Shown: positions 42,563-52,015, counted from the stretch's first letter. The stretch: 64,000 bases of DNA from Gemmatimonadota bacterium (GCA_022823365.1 JAJDXG010000056.1:186001-250000); one strand, 5' to 3'. Made by a program: numbers and translations. The notes: generated from the letters alone by a model not told the origin.

Positions 42563-43606
42563 ATGGACGATCAATACCGCCGCGGTCCGCTGTTGCTTCT
42601 GGCTGGCCGGGCCAACCGGCCGCTGGCCGCGGAGATCGGGGAGAAACTGGGCGAGTCGGCCTTCGGCGCCACGGTGCGGGATTTCGCCGACGGCGAGATC
42701 TTCGTCCGGCTGGACCGCAACGCGCGCGGCCGCGACGTCTTCATCATCCAGCCGACGACGACGCCGGCCGACAACATCATGGAGCTTCTCCTCCTCGTCG
42801 ACGCTGCCGTGCGCGCCTCGGCCGCCCGGGTCACCGCGGTGGTGCCCTATTTCGGCTACGGACGCCAGGACCGCAAGGACCAGCCGCGGGTCTCGATCGG
42901 CGCCAAGCTGGTCGCCAACCTGATCGTCGCGGCCGGGGCCGACCGGCTGCTGGGCATCGATTTCCATCAGCATCAGATCCAGGGATTCTTCGACATCCCC
43001 GTGGATCACCTGTACGCCGCGCCGGTGCTGACCCGTTACTTCAGCGACATGAACCTGGACGACCTGGTCGTCATCGCGCCCGATGCGGGGTCCGCGAAAA
43101 TGGCCCGCGGCTTCGCGCGCCGCCTCGGGGCTTCCCTGGCGGTCATCGACAAGCGGCGGCGCACCGCGAACGTGGCGGAAGTGGTCAACGTGGTTGGCGA
43201 GGTGGAGGGCAGGACCTGCCTTATCGTCGACGACATGGTCGACACGGCGGGCACCCTCACCAACGGCATCTACGCCCTCAAGGAACGCGGGGCGGCCGCG
43301 GTCTACGCCTGTGCCACCCATGCCCTCCTGTCGGGAAGGGCGTCCGAACGGCTGCAGGGCGCGCCGGTGGAGGAAGTCGTGGTCACCAACACGATCGGCA
43401 TCGCTCCGGAGTTGCGCTTCCCCAAGCTCAAGGTGCTGTCCGTGGCCGGGCTTCTCTCCGACGCCATCCGCTACATTCACTCCAACGCCTCGGTGAGCCA
43501 GCTGTTCAGGATGCCGGCCCGCGAGGCGCCGATCGTGGTAGAGGCCGCTGACGGCGATCCCGCATCCGCAAGCGCGTGGAGTGCGCGCGCAGCCAATCCC
43601 GTCTGA
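42563..43606 (+). CDS. prs: ribose-phosphate pyrophosphokinase (PRPP synthetase)
   Basis: 347 residues. Family landmarks: 'FADGEIFVRLDRNARGRDVFIIQPT', 'AVVPYFGYGRQDRKDQPRVSIGAKLVANL', 'GIDFHQHQIQGFFDIPVDHLYA', 'VVIAPDAGSAKMARGFARRL' and the PRPP loop 'CLIVDDMVDTAGTL'. It makes PRPP from ribose-5-P and ATP for nucleotides, His and Trp. The C-terminal 25 residues are an extension beyond the usual length of about 315. It is followed by rplY and pth, a common bacterial gene order. Confidence 0.96.
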   Translation: MDDQYRRGPLLLLAGRANRPLAAEIGEKLGESAFGATVRDFADGEIFVRLDRNARGRDVFIIQPTTTPADNIMELLLLVDAAVRASAARVTAVVPYFGYGRQDRKDQPRVSIGAKLVANLIVAAGADRLLGIDFHQHQIQGFFDIPVDHLYAAPVLTRYFSDMNLDDLVVIAPDAGSAKMARGFARRLGASLAVIDKRRRTANVAEVVNVVGEVEGRTCLIVDDMVDTAGTLTNGIYALKERGAAAVYACATHALLSGRASERLQGAPVEEVVVTNTIGIAPELRFPKLKVLSVAGLLSDAIRYIHSNASVSQLFRMPAREAPIVVEAADGDPASASAWSARAANPV

Positions 43607-43636
43607 CAACTTTCCCGAAACGGACAAGAGCCCGAA

Positions 43637-44278
43637 ATGAGCGTAGCAGCAGCCTCCCTCCAAGCCAGCCGCAGGGACCAGACCGGCAAGGGCGTCGCCC
43701 GCCGCCTGCGGCGCGCGGGGCGTATCCCGGCCGTCGTGTACGGCATGGACATGGACCCCATCCCGCTCTCGCTGGACGAGCAGGAGGCGGTCAACCTGTT
43801 CCAATCCATACCGGTGGCGAACACGGTTCTCCAGCTGGACATCGGAGGTGACGAGACGTTGCGCACGCTGGTGCGCGAGATCCAGACCCATCCGTTCCGC
43901 CCCGACATCATCCACGTCGACTTCATGCGTCTGCGTCAGGGCGTCGCCGTGGAGTTGAACGTGCCGATCACGCTTTCCGGCACTCCGGAAGGGACCCGCG
44001 CCGGCGGTCGCCTGGACATCGCCGTGCACGAAGCGCATGTGCGCTGCACGCCCGCAAGGATACCGGAGTCGATTGAGGCCGACATCTCGGCACTCGGCAT
44101 TGGAGAGTCGCTTCGGCTCGGCGACATTGCCCTCCCTGAGGACGTTGAGCTGCTCTCCAGCCCGGATACCCTCGTTTGCCACATCGCGACAGCCTGGGCG
44201 CCTGAGGAGGAGGACGAAGACGCTCTGGAAGTCGGTGAGGTCGAGGAAGCCGGCGAGGATGTCGAGGAGCCTGGTTGA
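43637..44278 (+). CDS. rplY: ribosomal protein bL25 (CTC form)
   Basis: 213 residues: the N-terminal L25 domain ('ASRRDQTGKGVARRLRRAGRIPAVVYG', 'HPFRPDIIHVDFMRL') that binds 5S rRNA, then the beta-rich CTC/TL5 domain, ending in an acidic tail (EEEDEDALEVGEVEEAGEDVEEPG). This long form is general-stress protein CTC-like. Its stop overlaps the TTG start of pth (TTGA). Confidence 0.95.
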   Translation: MSVAAASLQASRRDQTGKGVARRLRRAGRIPAVVYGMDMDPIPLSLDEQEAVNLFQSIPVANTVLQLDIGGDETLRTLVREIQTHPFRPDIIHVDFMRLRQGVAVELNVPITLSGTPEGTRAGGRLDIAVHEAHVRCTPARIPESIEADISALGIGESLRLGDIALPEDVELLSSPDTLVCHIATAWAPEEEDEDALEVGEVEEAGEDVEEPG

Positions 44279-44838
44279 AGGTCATCGTGGGTCTCGGGAA
44301 CCCGGGAGCCCGTTATGACGCCACGCGCCACAACGTCGGATGGTGGACCATCGATCGCCTGGCGTACGACTGGGATCTCGGGCCATTCGAGAGAACCGGG
44401 ACTTCGATGCTGGCCGACGGCGTCGTCGATGACCACACCGTGCACCTGGTGAAGCCGGTCACCTACGTGAACCGGAGCGGGGCCGCGCTGGCGCCCTATC
44501 TCAATGCGGCTGAATTCGGCTTCGCGGAGGACCTTTTGGTCGTTGCCGACGATGTCAACCTCGACGTCGGGCGGCTGCGTTTCCGGCCCGGGGGCGGCGC
44601 CGGCGGGCACAAGGGCCTCCGGTCGGTGGCCGGCGTGCTCGGCACCACGGATTATCCGCGGCTGCGGATCGGCGTGGGTGCCCGTCCCGAACGTATGGAC
44701 CTGGCGGACTGGGTGCTCTCCCCGATGCCCGAAGAGGACGAGGACAAGGTGCTCGCACTGCTCGGCGAGCTGGCCACCGCGGCGCGGGTGTGGATGAACG
44801 AGGGCATCGAGCCCGTGATGAACGCCTACAACCGATGA
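44275..44838 (+). CDS. pth: peptidyl-tRNA hydrolase
   Basis: 187 residues from TTG 44275. Motifs: 'IVGLGNPGARYDATRHNVGWW' with the catalytic His, 'KPVTYVNRSGAAL' (family KPxTYMNxSG), 'VVADDVNLDVGRLRFRPGGGAGGHKGLRSV' (Asp and GGxxGHNG, here GGHKG) and 'DYPRLRIGVG'. It recycles tRNA from dropped-off peptidyl-tRNA. Start by TTG overlapping the rplY stop implies coupled translation. At the GHNG motif, Asn is replaced by Lys. Confidence 0.95.
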   Translation: MKVIVGLGNPGARYDATRHNVGWWTIDRLAYDWDLGPFERTGTSMLADGVVDDHTVHLVKPVTYVNRSGAALAPYLNAAEFGFAEDLLVVADDVNLDVGRLRFRPGGGAGGHKGLRSVAGVLGTTDYPRLRIGVGARPERMDLADWVLSPMPEEDEDKVLALLGELATAARVWMNEGIEPVMNAYNR

Positions 44839-44891
44839 CCCGTTCGCGCTGCGGCGGGATCTGAACCGCCACCCCCAACAGAACGGATCAG

Positions 44892-47009
44892 ATGAACGAC
44901 TTGGTACCCCTTGCGAACTGGGCCTGGATGTTCGGCATCCTCGGGCTCGCGGCGGCCGGCGGCGTCTTCGCCTACCTGCGGCGGCAGGACCCGGGCTCGG
45001 CTGTGATGGTCGATCTCGCCGACCAGATCCACGACGGAGCGATGGCGTTCCTGCGCCGGGAATACACGGTGCTGGCCGGGTTCGTCGTGCTGGTCGCCAT
45101 CCTCCTGTTCTTTGCGATTCCGGGCTGGACCTGGGTGGCCTACGTGGCGGGCGCCGTCTCCTCGGTGCTCGCCGGCTTCTTCGGCATGAAGGCGGCCACG
45201 CGCGCCAACGTGCGCACTTCGGCCGCGGCCAGCAGCGAGGGCCAGGGCAAGGCGCTGCGCATCGCCTTTGCCGGGGGCGCGGTCATGGGCCTTTCGGTGG
45301 CGGCACTGGGGCTGCTCGGAGTCGGGATCTTCTACTGGATCTTCGCCGCGGGCGCCATTCCCGGCACGAGCGACTTCCCGCGCTTCTCCGAGATCGTCGC
45401 CGGCTTCGCGATGGGGGCCAGCTCGATCGCGCTCTTCGCGCGCGTGGGCGGAGGGATCTTCACCAAGGCCGCGGACGTGGGGGCGGACCTGGTGGGCAAG
45501 GTCGAGGCGGGCATACCGGAGGACGATCCGCGCAACCCCGCCACCATCGCCGACAACGTGGGCGACAATGTGGGCGACGTGGCCGGCATGGGCGCCGACA
45601 TCTTCGAGTCGTACGTCGGGTCGATCATCGCCACCGTCGCCATCGCCGCGACATCCCAGCTCACCGCTGCCAGCGTCGCGGAGACGGTGGCGCTGCCCCT
45701 CCTTACCGTGATGGCGGGGCTGGTCGCCTCGTTGCTCGGTATCGGCGCCATGAAGGTCCTGGAGCGCAGCAGCCCGGCCGGCGCGCTGCGCAACGTCACC
45801 TTCGTCGCCGCGGGCCTGTTCCTGGTGGCGATGTACCTGATCGTCGGGTCGCTCGACCTTCAGCTGGCCGACGCCGACACCGTGTACTCCCCCATGGGCC
45901 CGTTCTGGGCGATCCTCGCGGGCACCCTGGTGGGGATCTTCATCGGGCTGGCCACCGAGTACTACACGGCCGGCAAGCCGGTGCACCGGATCGCCAGCGC
46001 GAGCGACACCGGCTCCGCCACCAACATGATCACCGGGCTGGCGGTGGGCATGGAGTCCACGGTGATCCCGGTGCTGCTCATCTGCCTGGCGATCTTCGTC
46101 TCGTTCATGGCGGCGGGACTGTACGGCATCGGCATCGCCGCGGTCGGCATGCTGGCCACCGTGGGCGTGACCATGTCCGTGGACGCCTACGGGCCCGTCG
46201 CGGACAACGCCGGCGGCATCTCCGAGATGAGCGGCCTCGGAGAGGAGACCCGCCGGATCACCGACTCGCTGGACGCGATCGGCAACACCACCGCAGCGAT
46301 CGGCAAGGGCTTCGCCATCGGGTCCGCCGCGCTCACCGCGCTCGCGCTCTTCTCCGCCTATACGACCAAGGTCGGCCTGCAGGAAACGGGGATCAGCATC
46401 GTCGATCCGCTGGTCGTGATCGGGCTCTTCCTGGGCGCGGCGCTGCCCTTCCTGGTGGCGGCGCTCACCATGACCGCCGTGGGGCGGGCCGCGGCCGGGA
46501 TGGTTGCCGAGGTGCGCCGCCAGTTCCGCGAGATCCCCGACATCATGGAGGGCCGTAGCAAACCCGACTCGGCCCGCTGCGTGGACATTTCCACGCGCGC
46601 CGCGCTGCGCGAGATGATCCTCCCGGGGATCATCGCAGTGCTGTCACCGGTCGTGGTCGGCTACGTCCTGGGCGTGGCGGCGCTCGGGGGGCTGCTCGCC
46701 GGCGCGACGGTGACCGGCGTGCTCATGGCGCTCTTCATGGCCAACGCGGGCGGTGCTTGGGACAACGCCAAGAAGTACATCGAGGGCGGGGCGATGGGCG
46801 GCAAGGGCTCGGAGCCCCACAAGGCCGCCGTCGTGGGCGACACCGTCGGCGATCCCTTCAAGGACACCTCGGGACCCTCGCTCAACATCCTCATCAAGCT
46901 GATGAGCGTGGTCGCCCTGGTGCTGGCTCCCTGGTTCGTGCGCGTGCACGAGGAACGCGGAATCGGCATGTCATGGATGCAGGACCTGCTGGACATCTTC
47001 CTCGGATAG
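44892..47009 (+). CDS. hppA: membrane-bound ion-pumping pyrophosphatase, K+-dependent type
   Basis: 705 residues with about 16 helices. Substrate motifs: '[56 protein letters not shown]' and the third Asp-rich site '[14 protein letters not shown]...[33 protein letters not shown]'. At the cation-specificity site the sequence is [10 protein letters not shown]; Ala (not Lys) after GNTTA marks the K+-dependent class by established rules. It couples pyrophosphate hydrolysis to H+ or Na+ pumping; which ion is not decided here. Confidence 0.95.
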   Translation: MNDLVPLANWAWMFGILGLAAAGGVFAYLRRQDPGSAVMVDLADQIHDGAMAFLRREYTVLAGFVVLVAILLFFAIPGWTWVAYVAGAVSSVLAGFFGMKAATRANVRTSAAASSEGQGKALRIAFAGGAVMGLSVAALGLLGVGIFYWIFAAGAIPGTSDFPRFSEIVAGFAMGASSIALFARVGGGIFTKAADVGADLVGKVEAGIPEDDPRNPATIADNVGDNVGDVAGMGADIFESYVGSIIATVAIAATSQLTAASVAETVALPLLTVMAGLVASLLGIGAMKVLERSSPAGALRNVTFVAAGLFLVAMYLIVGSLDLQLADADTVYSPMGPFWAILAGTLVGIFIGLATEYYTAGKPVHRIASASDTGSATNMITGLAVGMESTVIPVLLICLAIFVSFMAAGLYGIGIAAVGMLATVGVTMSVDAYGPVADNAGGISEMSGLGEETRRITDSLDAIGNTTAAIGKGFAIGSAALTALALFSAYTTKVGLQETGISIVDPLVVIGLFLGAALPFLVAALTMTAVGRAAAGMVAEVRRQFREIPDIMEGRSKPDSARCVDISTRAALREMILPGIIAVLSPVVVGYVLGVAALGGLLAGATVTGVLMALFMANAGGAWDNAKKYIEGGAMGGKGSEPHKAAVVGDTVGDPFKDTSGPSLNILIKLMSVVALVLAPWFVRVHEERGIGMSWMQDLLDIFLG

Positions 47010-47039
47010 CCCCTGCGCCTGCCTTTGGAGCCTGAGCCA

Positions 47040-48245
47040 ATGGACCGCGAGCCGACCTTTGAAAACGCCCTGGCCTTCGCCGGGGATCTGATCCGCATCC
47101 CCTCCATGAGCGGGGAAGAGGGGGAAGTCGCCGCCCGCCTCCGGGAGGAGATGCGCGTGCTGGGATTCGACCGGGTGGAGGTCGACGGGCTGGGCAGCGT
47201 CGCCGGCGTCGTGAAGGGAAGGGGCGACGCACCGCCGGTGATGCTCTCCTGCCATCTCGACGTGGTGGCCGAGGGGGCGCACGAGGAATGGGAGCATCCG
47301 CCCTTCTGCGGCGATGTCGTGGACGGCCACCTGCACGGCCGCGGTGCGATGGACATCAAGGGCCCCATGGCGCTCCAGGTCTACGCCGCCGCCGCCCTCG
47401 CGGACCGCGCGCCCGGCGACGTGATCGTGGGGCAGGTGGTGTACGAAGAGCGGGGCGGCTGGGGCATGGAGAACCTGGTGCGGTCGGGCCTGGTGAACCC
47501 CGCGGCGGTGATCATCGGCGAGTCGACGTACGGCGACGTCGCTCTGGGTCACCGCGGGCGGGCGCAACTCGAGGTCGTGATCCGCGGTCTCGCCAGCCAC
47601 GCCAGCGCCCCCGACCGGGCCCGCAACGCGCTCGACCTGCTGCCCGGCGTGCTGACCGGGGTCGCCGCTCTCGCGCGGCGGCAGGAGTCCGATCCCGTTC
47701 TGGGGCCCGCGAGCCTCGCGCCCACCGACGTCCGCGTGCGCCCCGAGAGCCCGAACGTCATCCCCGACGAAGTGATCGTGGTGCTCGACTGGCGCATCCT
47801 GCCCACCGATACCGAGGCGAGCCTCATCGGGCGCGTCGAAGACGCGATCGCCAAGGTGCTCCCGGATGTGCCGACGGGCTACGCCATCGAATGCCGCCTC
47901 GCCTCGGAACGCCAGACCTCCTACACCGGCCGGTCCGCCGACCGCAACCTGCTTACGCCCGGCTTTCTCATGGAGCCCGATCATGCGGTGGTGACCGCGG
48001 CCGCGAGCGCGGTGGGGCGCCGCGGCGACCCTGACGCGGCCGCCCACTGCCGTCCCTGGACCTTCGCCACCGACGGAGGCTGGACCTGCGGCGTGTTCGG
48101 CATTCCGACCATCGGCTTCGCCCCCGGAGAGGAACGCTACGCGCACACCAACCGCGAACGGCTCGACGTCGAGGAGGCCCGCTGGGCCTTCAGCCGCTAC
48201 CCGTCGCTCATTCTCGCCGTGCAGGAAGCGGTGGCGAAGAGCTGA
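47040..48245 (+). CDS. M20-family metallopeptidase (ArgE/DapE/YgeY-like)
   Basis: 401 residues. Zinc-site motifs: '[12 protein letters not shown]' (HxD), '[20 protein letters not shown]' (D ligand), '[16 protein letters not shown]' (catalytic Glu and Glu ligand), '[32 protein letters not shown]' and the last His in '[18 protein letters not shown]'. Closest in pattern to the YgeY-type hydrolases; substrate (an N-acyl amino acid or dipeptide) not decided. The start is ATG 47040 with GGAG nine bases upstream. Confidence 0.9.
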   Translation: MDREPTFENALAFAGDLIRIPSMSGEEGEVAARLREEMRVLGFDRVEVDGLGSVAGVVKGRGDAPPVMLSCHLDVVAEGAHEEWEHPPFCGDVVDGHLHGRGAMDIKGPMALQVYAAAALADRAPGDVIVGQVVYEERGGWGMENLVRSGLVNPAAVIIGESTYGDVALGHRGRAQLEVVIRGLASHASAPDRARNALDLLPGVLTGVAALARRQESDPVLGPASLAPTDVRVRPESPNVIPDEVIVVLDWRILPTDTEASLIGRVEDAIAKVLPDVPTGYAIECRLASERQTSYTGRSADRNLLTPGFLMEPDHAVVTAAASAVGRRGDPDAAAHCRPWTFATDGGWTCGVFGIPTIGFAPGEERYAHTNRERLDVEEARWAFSRYPSLILAVQEAVAKS

Positions 48246-48285
48246 CGTTCCCCGGCCCGGCCCGCGCCTCGCGGAGGCCCCCGGG

Positions 48286-48313
48286 TTGAAGCTCAAGTCA
48301 GGATGGGTATATT
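48286..48313 (+). promoter_or_regulatory. probable promoter of the S6-S18 gene
   Basis: TTGAAG, a 16-base spacer and TATATT, 96 bases before the start codon at 48409. The long leader could hold a binding site for the S6-S18 product (S6-S18 autoregulation is known in other bacteria); I cannot draw a convincing structure by eye. Confidence 0.5.
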
Positions 48314-48408
48314 CCCGTGCCGATCCCGCCTCGGCCCCGGAGCTCATCTTTCCGCGAACAGCGCGCTCGGGAGCGAGGCCCGTCAACACGCGGACCATGG
48401 GAGAGACC

Positions 48409-49065
48409 ATGCGCGACTACGAACTCGTTGTGATTTTCCACCCCACCGTGGGCGAGGACGCCATCCAGCAGAAGCTGGAGCGATTCCACGGCCTCGTATC
48501 CGGCGGGGACGCCGAAATCAGGGTGGTGGACCACTGGGGCGGCCGCCGGCTCGCCTACCCCATCCAGAAGCAGACCTCCGGCTACTACGTCGTGACGCAG
48601 TTTTTCGGCGATCCCACGAGCCTGCCCGAGCTGGAGCGCATCATGAAGCTCGACGAGGGCGTGCTCCGGTATCTCATCGTCCTCAACGAGGGCCAGCCAT
48701 CCACGGGCATGTCCGTCGTGGCCGAGATCCCCGCGGCTTCCAGTGCTTCCGACGAGTCCCGCAAGGAGGACGATGCCGACGACCGGCAAAAGGACGGGGA
48801 ACCGGAAGATGACGCCCGGTCACGAACGAGCCCGCCCGAGTTCTCCGGGGGGCGCGGTCACCGCCGGCGCATCGAAGGCCCCCCGATCACCATCCTGAAC
48901 TACAAGGATGTGGCCACCTTGTCGCGCTTCGTCACCGAGCAGGGCAAGCTGCTGCCCCGGCGCACGACCCGCGTGGCCGCCGGATTTCAGCGCAAGCTCG
49001 GACGGGCGGTGAAGCGGGCGCGCTACCTGGCCCTGCTTCCCTACGTGCGCCGTCACGAGGGATAG
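48409..49065 (+). CDS. fused ribosomal proteins bS6 and bS18 (single polypeptide)
   Basis: 218 residues in one open frame. Residues 1-95 are bS6: '[20 protein letters not shown]', '[24 protein letters not shown]', '[16 protein letters not shown]'. Residues 101-157 are an acidic then basic linker ([20 protein letters not shown]...GGRGHRRR). Residues 158-218 are bS18: '[22 protein letters not shown]' and '[18 protein letters not shown]'. No stop and no ATG, GTG or TTG occurs in frame in the linker. Usually rpsF and rpsR are separate. S6 and S18 dimerise in the 30S platform. The start is ATG 48409 with GGGAG upstream. There is no second rpsR in the window. Confidence 0.88.
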   Translation: MRDYELVVIFHPTVGEDAIQQKLERFHGLVSGGDAEIRVVDHWGGRRLAYPIQKQTSGYYVVTQFFGDPTSLPELERIMKLDEGVLRYLIVLNEGQPSTGMSVVAEIPAASSASDESRKEDDADDRQKDGEPEDDARSRTSPPEFSGGRGHRRRIEGPPITILNYKDVATLSRFVTEQGKLLPRRTTRVAAGFQRKLGRAVKRARYLALLPYVRRHEG

Positions 49066-49073
49066 CATCGCCC

Positions 49074-49997
49074 GTGGTCCGGGCGAAGACCCCGTTGCGG
49101 GGCTGGGGACGAGCGGGAGCACTCTTTTTCGCCACGCTGTTGTTCTCCGTCTTTGGCCCCCTCGTCCTGGTGTTGATCCCGTTCGCCTGTCTCGTATTCA
49201 GTTCGCCCGCAAAACGGGCCTTGCCCGTGATGGCCGGCGCCCTGGGGATGGTGGTCGCCCTGGCCGGCGCCACGCGATCCGGATTGTGGTACGTGGAGCG
49301 TGGATGGACGATCATCCTGGGCGGTTGCTTTGCCGCCGTGACATTGCGCTGGCCGGAACGGAAGTTTCTGCCCCGTGCCCTGCTGGCTCTCGCGATTTCC
49401 GGTGCCGGCGCATGGGCCGCACTGGGGCTGAGCCCCCGGCGCTGGGCGATAATCGACGGGATGGTCGCGACCAGGTTGCGCGACGGAGTGAGCACGTCCC
49501 TCGAAGCGCTGCGCGTCCTCCGGGACGGAACTCCGCTCCCCGGGACCGTGATCACCACCGTTTTCCAGGCGGCGGAGTGGCAGAGCAATCTGTTCCCGGC
49601 CATGCTCGGGCTGTCCTCTCTGGCCGCGCTGGCCACCGCCTGGTGGCTCTACGTCCGCCTCGTGCGCGGGAGCGGGGAAGGACTCGGCGCGCTGCGCGAC
49701 TTCCGGTTCGACGACCAGCTGGTGTGGCTGCTGGTTGCGGGCGCGGCACTGTTCATCCTGCAGCCCGACGGCGCCGCGGGCCGGGTGGGACTGAACCTGC
49801 TCGCCTTCATGGGCGCGCTCTACGCTTTGCGCGGTGCCGGCGTGGCGGTCACGCTGACTCGCGGTGTATCGGCTCTCGGATGGGTTCTGCTTGCGCTCGC
49901 TTTCCTGCTGCTGGCACCCTTTCTTTTTGCGGCGGCGCTGCTGATCGGGCTGAGCGACACCTGGATGGACATCCGCGCACGGGGCCGACGAACCTGA
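49074..49997 (+). CDS. DUF2232-like multi-pass membrane protein
   Basis: 307 residues with seven or eight hydrophobic helices and a loop 'FRFDDQLVWLLVAGAALFIL' plus 'NLLAFMGALYALRGAGVAVTL', which is the pattern of DUF2232 proteins. These are often encoded between rpsR and rplI, as here. GTG start nine bases after the S6-S18 stop. The function is unknown; the steady genomic place beside ribosomal genes is conserved in many bacteria. Confidence 0.75.
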   Translation: MVRAKTPLRGWGRAGALFFATLLFSVFGPLVLVLIPFACLVFSSPAKRALPVMAGALGMVVALAGATRSGLWYVERGWTIILGGCFAAVTLRWPERKFLPRALLALAISGAGAWAALGLSPRRWAIIDGMVATRLRDGVSTSLEALRVLRDGTPLPGTVITTVFQAAEWQSNLFPAMLGLSSLAALATAWWLYVRLVRGSGEGLGALRDFRFDDQLVWLLVAGAALFILQPDGAAGRVGLNLLAFMGALYALRGAGVAVTLTRGVSALGWVLLALAFLLLAPFLFAAALLIGLSDTWMDIRARGRRT

Positions 49998-50067
49998 CCG
50001 ACAACCACCGGCCCGCGTGGCGCCTCACGGCGCGGGCCCGCATGTTTCGACAAACCAGGAGTGGATG

Positions 50068-50520
50068 GTGAAACTGATCCTCAAGGAATCCGTGGACCGC
50101 CTCGGGGAACCGGGCGATGTCGTGAACGTGAAGCCCGGGTACGCCCGTAACTTTCTCCTGCCCCGCGGCCTCGCCTACGAGGCTTCCGCGGCCAACGTCC
50201 GACGCCTGGAGCAGGAGCAGCGCAGAGCGGAGGAGCGGGCTCGCAAGGGCTACCTGGAGGCACGGCGGCGCGCCTCCAGGCTGGAGGGCATGCACCTTGT
50301 TTTCCGGGCGCGCGCCGGCGAGTCCGACAAGCTGTTCGGCTCGGTTACGGCGGCGGACATCGCCGACCGCGCGGTCGGTTCGGGGCTGGACTTCGTTCTC
50401 GACAAGCGGCACGTCATGCTTTCCGAACCGATCAAGATGCTTGGCGACTTCGAAGTCCCGATCAGGCTCCACGCGGAAGTGGAAGTCAATGTGACCGTGC
50501 ACGTGGAAAGGACGAGCTGA
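50068..50520 (+). CDS. rplI: ribosomal protein bL9
   Basis: 150 residues. N-terminal domain 'KLILKESVDRLGEPGDVVNVKPGYARNFLLPRGLAYEA', a charged connecting helix, and the C-terminal rRNA-binding domain ending 'VPIRLHAEVEVNVTVHVE'. GTG 50068 gives the canonical N-terminus and good spacing from AGGAG; ATG 50065 directly before it is the alternative. Confidence 0.95.
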   Translation: MKLILKESVDRLGEPGDVVNVKPGYARNFLLPRGLAYEASAANVRRLEQEQRRAEERARKGYLEARRRASRLEGMHLVFRARAGESDKLFGSVTAADIADRAVGSGLDFVLDKRHVMLSEPIKMLGDFEVPIRLHAEVEVNVTVHVERTS

Positions 50521-50540
50521 GCCCGCCGGGCGCCTGCCGC

Positions 50541-50933
50541 ATGGTCGACGCTGTCTCCTCCGGCGATTCCCGTCTCCCGTCCGCAGTCCGGCGGGCGGCC
50601 CAGCTGACGCTCGAACGCAAGGCCAGCGACGTGGTCGTGCTCGACCTGCGCGGCATCTCCTCGGCCACCGACTACTTCCTGCTCGCCACCGGAAGCTCCG
50701 ATACCCAGGTCCGTTCGATCTCGGACCACGTCACGAAAGAGCTGCGCAACGAGGGTACCCGCCCCGCGCACACCGAGGGAGGCAGGGAAGCCCGCTGGGT
50801 GTTGATCGACTACATCGATTTCGTGGTCCATGTCTTTCACCCCGAGGTGCGGTCGTTCTATCAGCTGGAGGCGCTCTGGGGGGATGCGCCCAGGCACGAG
50901 CTTGCAGCAGACGCGGAGCTCGGCCCGCCATGA
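50541..50933 (+). CDS. rsfS: ribosomal silencing factor RsfS
   Basis: 130 residues. Iojap-family features: 'LTLERKASDVVVLDLRGISSATDYFLLATGSSDTQVRSISDHV', 'EGGREARWVLIDYIDFVVHVFHPEVRSFYQLEALWGDAP'. RsfS binds uL14 and blocks subunit joining when nutrients are low. Its end overlaps the next start by ATGA. Location right after rplI is unusual (nadD is the common neighbour), but it keeps a ribosome theme. Confidence 0.95.
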   Translation: MVDAVSSGDSRLPSAVRRAAQLTLERKASDVVVLDLRGISSATDYFLLATGSSDTQVRSISDHVTKELRNEGTRPAHTEGGREARWVLIDYIDFVVHVFHPEVRSFYQLEALWGDAPRHELAADAELGPP

Positions 50934-52015
50934 ACCCCCGTGCCGCCCCATCCGCTCGAGCCGGACGCGGCCGTTCCGCGCCGCAACTGCAACCCTTCGA
51001 TTTTTCCCGGGACATGCCCTCCGGCTTCGCGGGACTCGATCTTCCCGTCGGCTCGGAGCAAGGGCGCGTGGTCGCGGTCCGGGCCAGTCCCGGGGCACGG
51101 CACCAGGATTGGGCTGCCCACGCCGCTGCGGCGATCGCGGGGAACTGGGCCTCGCGGGGCGCACGCGTGCTGCTTGTCGACCTGTGTTTCGACGAGCCCC
51201 GGCTGCACCGGGCGTTCAACGCCGGGAATCTCGAGGGCATCACCGACGCCATCGAGTACGGCGCTTCCCTGAGGCGAATCGCTCGCCCCGCCAACGAAGA
51301 GAAGTTCTGGGTGGCAACGGCGGGGACGCTTGTGGCGAGTTCGGACGGACTGCTCCACCGGACGGCGTGGCGTCGTCTCCTTGCCACCCTGATCGAGGGC
51401 GGTGTCACGGTCGTCACCTATCAGGTTGCCGAGTCGCCCTACCATCCGCGCGGCGCACCTGCGATCGTGCTGGCCTGCAAGGGCGAGCCGATGACCGCCC
51501 TGGGAAAGGTGGGGCTGAGGGATGCGGTCGCTCTGCTGGGTCCGGCGCCCGACGGTACCAGGGTCACGATGGTGGCCGGTAAGAATGAGAACCGCCTCGG
51601 CGGGCAGACCTATCGGGATTCGCTGTGGGATGGATTCGAGGACGAAGCCGAGGCGGAGGAGCCTGCCGGGGCTGAGGCGGAGGAACCCGCCGAGGCCGAA
51701 GCGCGGGGACCCACCGAGGCCGAAGTGCAGGAACCCGCCAGAGCCGAAGCGGAGCAGCCCACCGAGGCCGAAGCGGAGTCGGTTCCGGCTGCCGCCCACG
51801 AGCAGCCCGCCGACGACGCGGGGCCCGGGACCGACTCCCGAAGCCGGGGTCGGGGCCTCAGCATCTCGGCGTTCGCGGTGCTCGTCCTGTTCGCGGCGGT
51901 GATGATCCTGATGGGGATCGACAATGCCGGGATCGCCGACGTGCCCGGAGCTGATCGGCTCCGGGAGCTCTTCGAGAGCCTCCTGGCCTGGGTGAGCCGG
52001 TTCTTCTCCCGATGA
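50930..52015 (+). CDS. ParA/CpsD-like protein with degenerate P-loop, octapeptide repeats and C-terminal membrane helix
   Basis: 361 residues. The first 230 resemble the CpsD/BY-kinase or MinD-type fold: 'ASRGARVLLVDLCFDEPRLHRAFNAGNLEGITDAIEYGASLRRIA' matches 'vLLiDaDlRrP.lh..f......Gl.d.l.g'. The place of Walker A reads 'RASPGARHQDWAAHA', without GK[ST], so ATP binding is probably lost. Then five Glu/Ala/Pro octapeptide repeats (from residue 241), a basic patch and a single membrane helix (about 306-325), and a short tail. ATGA overlaps on both sides couple it to rsfS and smc. Function unknown. Confidence 0.65.
   Translation: MNPRAAPSARAGRGRSAPQLQPFDFSRDMPSGFAGLDLPVGSEQGRVVAVRASPGARHQDWAAHAAAAIAGNWASRGARVLLVDLCFDEPRLHRAFNAGNLEGITDAIEYGASLRRIARPANEEKFWVATAGTLVASSDGLLHRTAWRRLLATLIEGGVTVVTYQVAESPYHPRGAPAIVLACKGEPMTALGKVGLRDAVALLGPAPDGTRVTMVAGKNENRLGGQTYRDSLWDGFEDEAEAEEPAGAEAEEPAEAEARGPTEAEVQEPARAEAEQPTEAEAESVPAAAHEQPADDAGPGTDSRSRGRGLSISAFAVLVLFAAVMILMGIDNAGIADVPGADRLRELFESLLAWVSRFFSR
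51650..51778 (+). repeat. 24-bp tandem repeat encoding EAEEPxxA octapeptides
   Basis: Five imperfect 24-base units plus a 9-base partial unit, all in frame, encoding variants of E-A-E-E-P-A-G-A (EAEEPAEA, EARGPTEA, EVQEPARA, EAEQPTEA). It makes an acidic, extended spacer between the soluble domain and the membrane helix. Copy number is likely to vary between strains. Confidence 0.85.

Noticed and set aside
48409-49065. S6-S18 fusion explained by a single-base sequencing error in the six-G run near 48847
   Set aside because: Adding a base there would let S18 be read from ATG 48773, but S6 would then run on in the third frame through all of S18 with no stop. One error therefore does not restore two normal genes.
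51650-51778. Tandem repeat considered as a CRISPR-like array
   Set aside because: There are no spacers; the 24-base units are contiguous and in frame within a protein gene.
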